NCBI RefSeq assembly: GCF_040115645.1
Contig: NC_089542.1
Location: forward strand, 372,001 to 436,000
From: Euwallacea fornicatus
Lineage: Eukaryota > Arthropoda > Insecta > Coleoptera > Curculionidae
Direction of reading: 5' to 3'
DNA length: 64,000 nucleotides
Shown here: piece after piece, positions 62,335 through 64,000 of the stretch
Layout of the letters: each line of letters opens with the position of its first letter
Position numbering within the stretch: position 1 is the first letter of the stretch
Translations under genes and position numbers: made by a program
The notes under the pieces: model-generated
The model's input: only the letters and a program-made list of their open reading frames with translations
What the model was told of the DNA's origin: nothing
Databases searched by the model: none

Positions 62335-63190
62335 CTAACGATGGGCCCCGATCTGGGCGCCCTAAAAGAATAAGACCGCGCGATATTCGGCCTATTGCCG
62401 GGATGGTCGGACTAAGCCCCAAAAATTAGTGCTCCGAAATCGGCTGATCACCTTCGCAGGGAAACTGGCAAACGAGTCAATGCTGAAACTATAAGAAACA
62501 TTCCGAAACCAAAGGGATTCCATGGAAGGGTTGCTAGGAGAAAGCCCCTGATCTTCCAGCAAAGTAGAAGAAAACACCTAGAATTTCCGAACAATTATCG
62601 AGAAAAGGGCCTTGACCTTTGGAGTTCGGTCTTGTTTACCGTTGAAAGCAAGCACAACCTTTGTGGTTCCAATGGCAAAGGAAAAATGTGACGTTAAGCT
62701 AATGAAGACCTGAAGCCTTGCTACCCACAGTCAAATATGGCGGAGACAACGTAATGGCGTATGCGGTTCAGTGTCTGCAGCTGGCGTGGGAAATTTAGTT
62801 TCCGTTGAAGGTGCAATGGATCATCGGAAGTATTTCCGAACTTCGCGCGACAATCTATTGGCTTCAGTTCAACGTTCGGGATTGGGAAACCAACGGATAT
62901 TCCAAGAAAAAACCATCCCGAACACTCCGCCTTGGTCGTCGAAGAATGGCTTCTTTACCACGTGCCCAAGCAACTTCATTCTCCTCCGCAGTCGTCAGAC
63001 GTGAACCCTATCGAATACCTACGGGAGGAATTCTAGCGAAGGGTGCGAAATGCGACATTTCGGGGGAAGAATCGTTAAAAAGAGCGTTAACTTCGGCTTG
63101 GGGTGAATTGACACAGGAAATTTCGTTTCATCCGTGCCCAGGAGGTTGCGAGCAGTTGTAGACGCAGAAGGGGGACCAATAAAACATATA
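62335..63190 (+). mobile_element. Degenerate Tc1-family transposase relic
   Basis: Translating all three plus-strand frames gives the order of a Tc1 transposase, broken by stops and frameshifts. In sequence it shows a GHP-like start, GFHGRVARRKPLIF, RRKHLEF, SAAGVGNLVSVEGAMD and an NPIEYL remnant of the DPNPIEN motif. It ends with the typical VPRRLRAVVDAEGGPIKH. Several catalytic positions fall in disrupted stretches, so the copy is dead. Intact terminal inverted repeats were not found. Tc1 elements move DNA by cut-and-paste at TA sites. Confidence 0.8.
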
Positions 63191-64000
63191 TTTTTTTTTT
63201 CTAAGTATAACAAAATGTATCTACTGTACGTTCACTTATGTGAGGTCGGTAATTTTGATATTAATTTTCTTCTTCCGACCTATGAATCGAAACCCAAATT
63301 TTCGATCACCAATATTGATCATTTATGAGAAGGTTTCAGTAGATTTGAAGACATTTTTAGGATCACGATTTCAACCATGAAATAACGCGAATTTGCTGGG
63401 TCTGCGCATACTTGTGTGACTGACTGTACGTGTTAAACGGTCGGAAGTATACAAAAAAAGCGGTTTTTTGCTGCGACTAAAAGTAAACAAAACTGCATAT
63501 TATACGTGTGGTACCACATACCTTCGGAATCGCAGCTAATTACTGCGAACCGGCGTAAACAATGCACCCGGTACGTGTATACGATTTTTTCCATCACTAG
63601 TCGCCATCGGAGAAATAAACATAAATGTGCATAATTGGAAAATATGGAAAAAAATCGTCCGGTTTTTCATAAACAGACCGCCTCGTCCCAATGACTTTCA
63701 TGTAGAACTTCACAGAGCGTCATTAAGGTACGCGGTCAAGTTTCAAGGGGCGATTCCTTGAGCGACTCTAAGACGAAAGTTCTACATGAGCATAGTTCCA
63801 GTAATAGTTCGACTTAAACGTACAGGGTGTCCTAATCATACATAACAAACCAAAAGGAGAATTAAGATTAATTATCAAACCGTATATTAAATTCACTTAA
63901 CAGATGTCGACAGGCAATCCAGAAGGTCCAGTCTTCGGGATGCAGGGTTGTGTGCCGGCTCTATAGATAACTACGTTATCATCCGTAGGGGTTCAACAAT
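63191..64000. other. Right-edge non-coding stretch
   Basis: No gene is seen. It contains a 13-bp inverted repeat and one TACAGGGTGTCC motif at 63821-63832. Confidence 0.4.
63698..63789. repeat. Perfect 13-bp inverted repeat
   Basis: TCATGTAGAACTT at 63698-63710 is exactly mirrored by AAGTTCTACATGA at 63777-63789, with 66 nt between. It could be the ends of a very small element or a hairpin. Confidence 0.55.

Overview
This is an insect nuclear genome window, most likely from a beetle. The genes have many short GT-AG introns, and the intergenic DNA is AT-rich. The gene set includes an ecdysis-triggering hormone precursor with SVPRIG-amide peptides, an insect-type Argonaute-2 with a Gln/Pro/Gly-rich N terminus, even-skipped, and a gamete fusogen HAP2/GCS1. 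HAP2 is known to be retained in beetles such as Tribolium and is missing from several other insect lineages. The species cannot be named from the sequence. All exon boundaries below were read by eye from GT/AG signals, reading-phase continuity and recalled family motifs. No search was run.

Layout. 1-3674 (-): most of an atossa (FAM214) gene, cut by the left edge. 3.9-9.6 kb: no confident gene; one open exon at 5.7 kb and a CAGCTG E-box cluster at 8.1-8.4 kb. 9605-9799 (+): TMA7. 10413-11876 (+): ETH, 3 exons. 13027-20832 (-): Argonaute-2, 15 exons, sharing a roughly 1 kb divergent promoter region with pyruvate dehydrogenase kinase (21882-28457, +, 7 exons). 30445-31332 (-): dihydrofolate reductase, 4 exons. 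32516-34915 (-): an SV2-like MFS transporter, 9 exons. About 35.3-36.0 kb (-): the 3' end of an unrecognised gene. 36773-39135 (+): an L-xylulose/dicarbonyl reductase, 5 exons. 41492-48962 (-): HAP2/GCS1, 7 exons, 924 residues. About 50.1-50.5 kb (-): an unrecognised Cys-containing gene fragment. 51494-55359 (+): even-skipped, 3 exons. Beyond eve lie a small unrecognised ORF (57.8 kb), a probable eve-type cis-regulatory region rich in CATAAA sites (about 59.1-60.4 kb), and a dead Tc1-family transposon (62.3-63.2 kb).

The genes are independent single-copy eukaryotic loci and do not form an operon. Their roles are RNA interference (Ago2), fuel metabolism (Pdk, xylulose reductase, DHFR), moulting endocrinology (ETH), translation (TMA7), membrane transport (SV2-like), fertilisation (HAP2) and segmentation (eve). 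The items most worth following are the complete HAP2 gene directly beside even-skipped, the Ago2 N terminus assembled from very small phase-1 exons plus a 51-bp coding repeat, the two phase-consistent but unrecognised gene fragments, and the downstream eve regulatory candidate.
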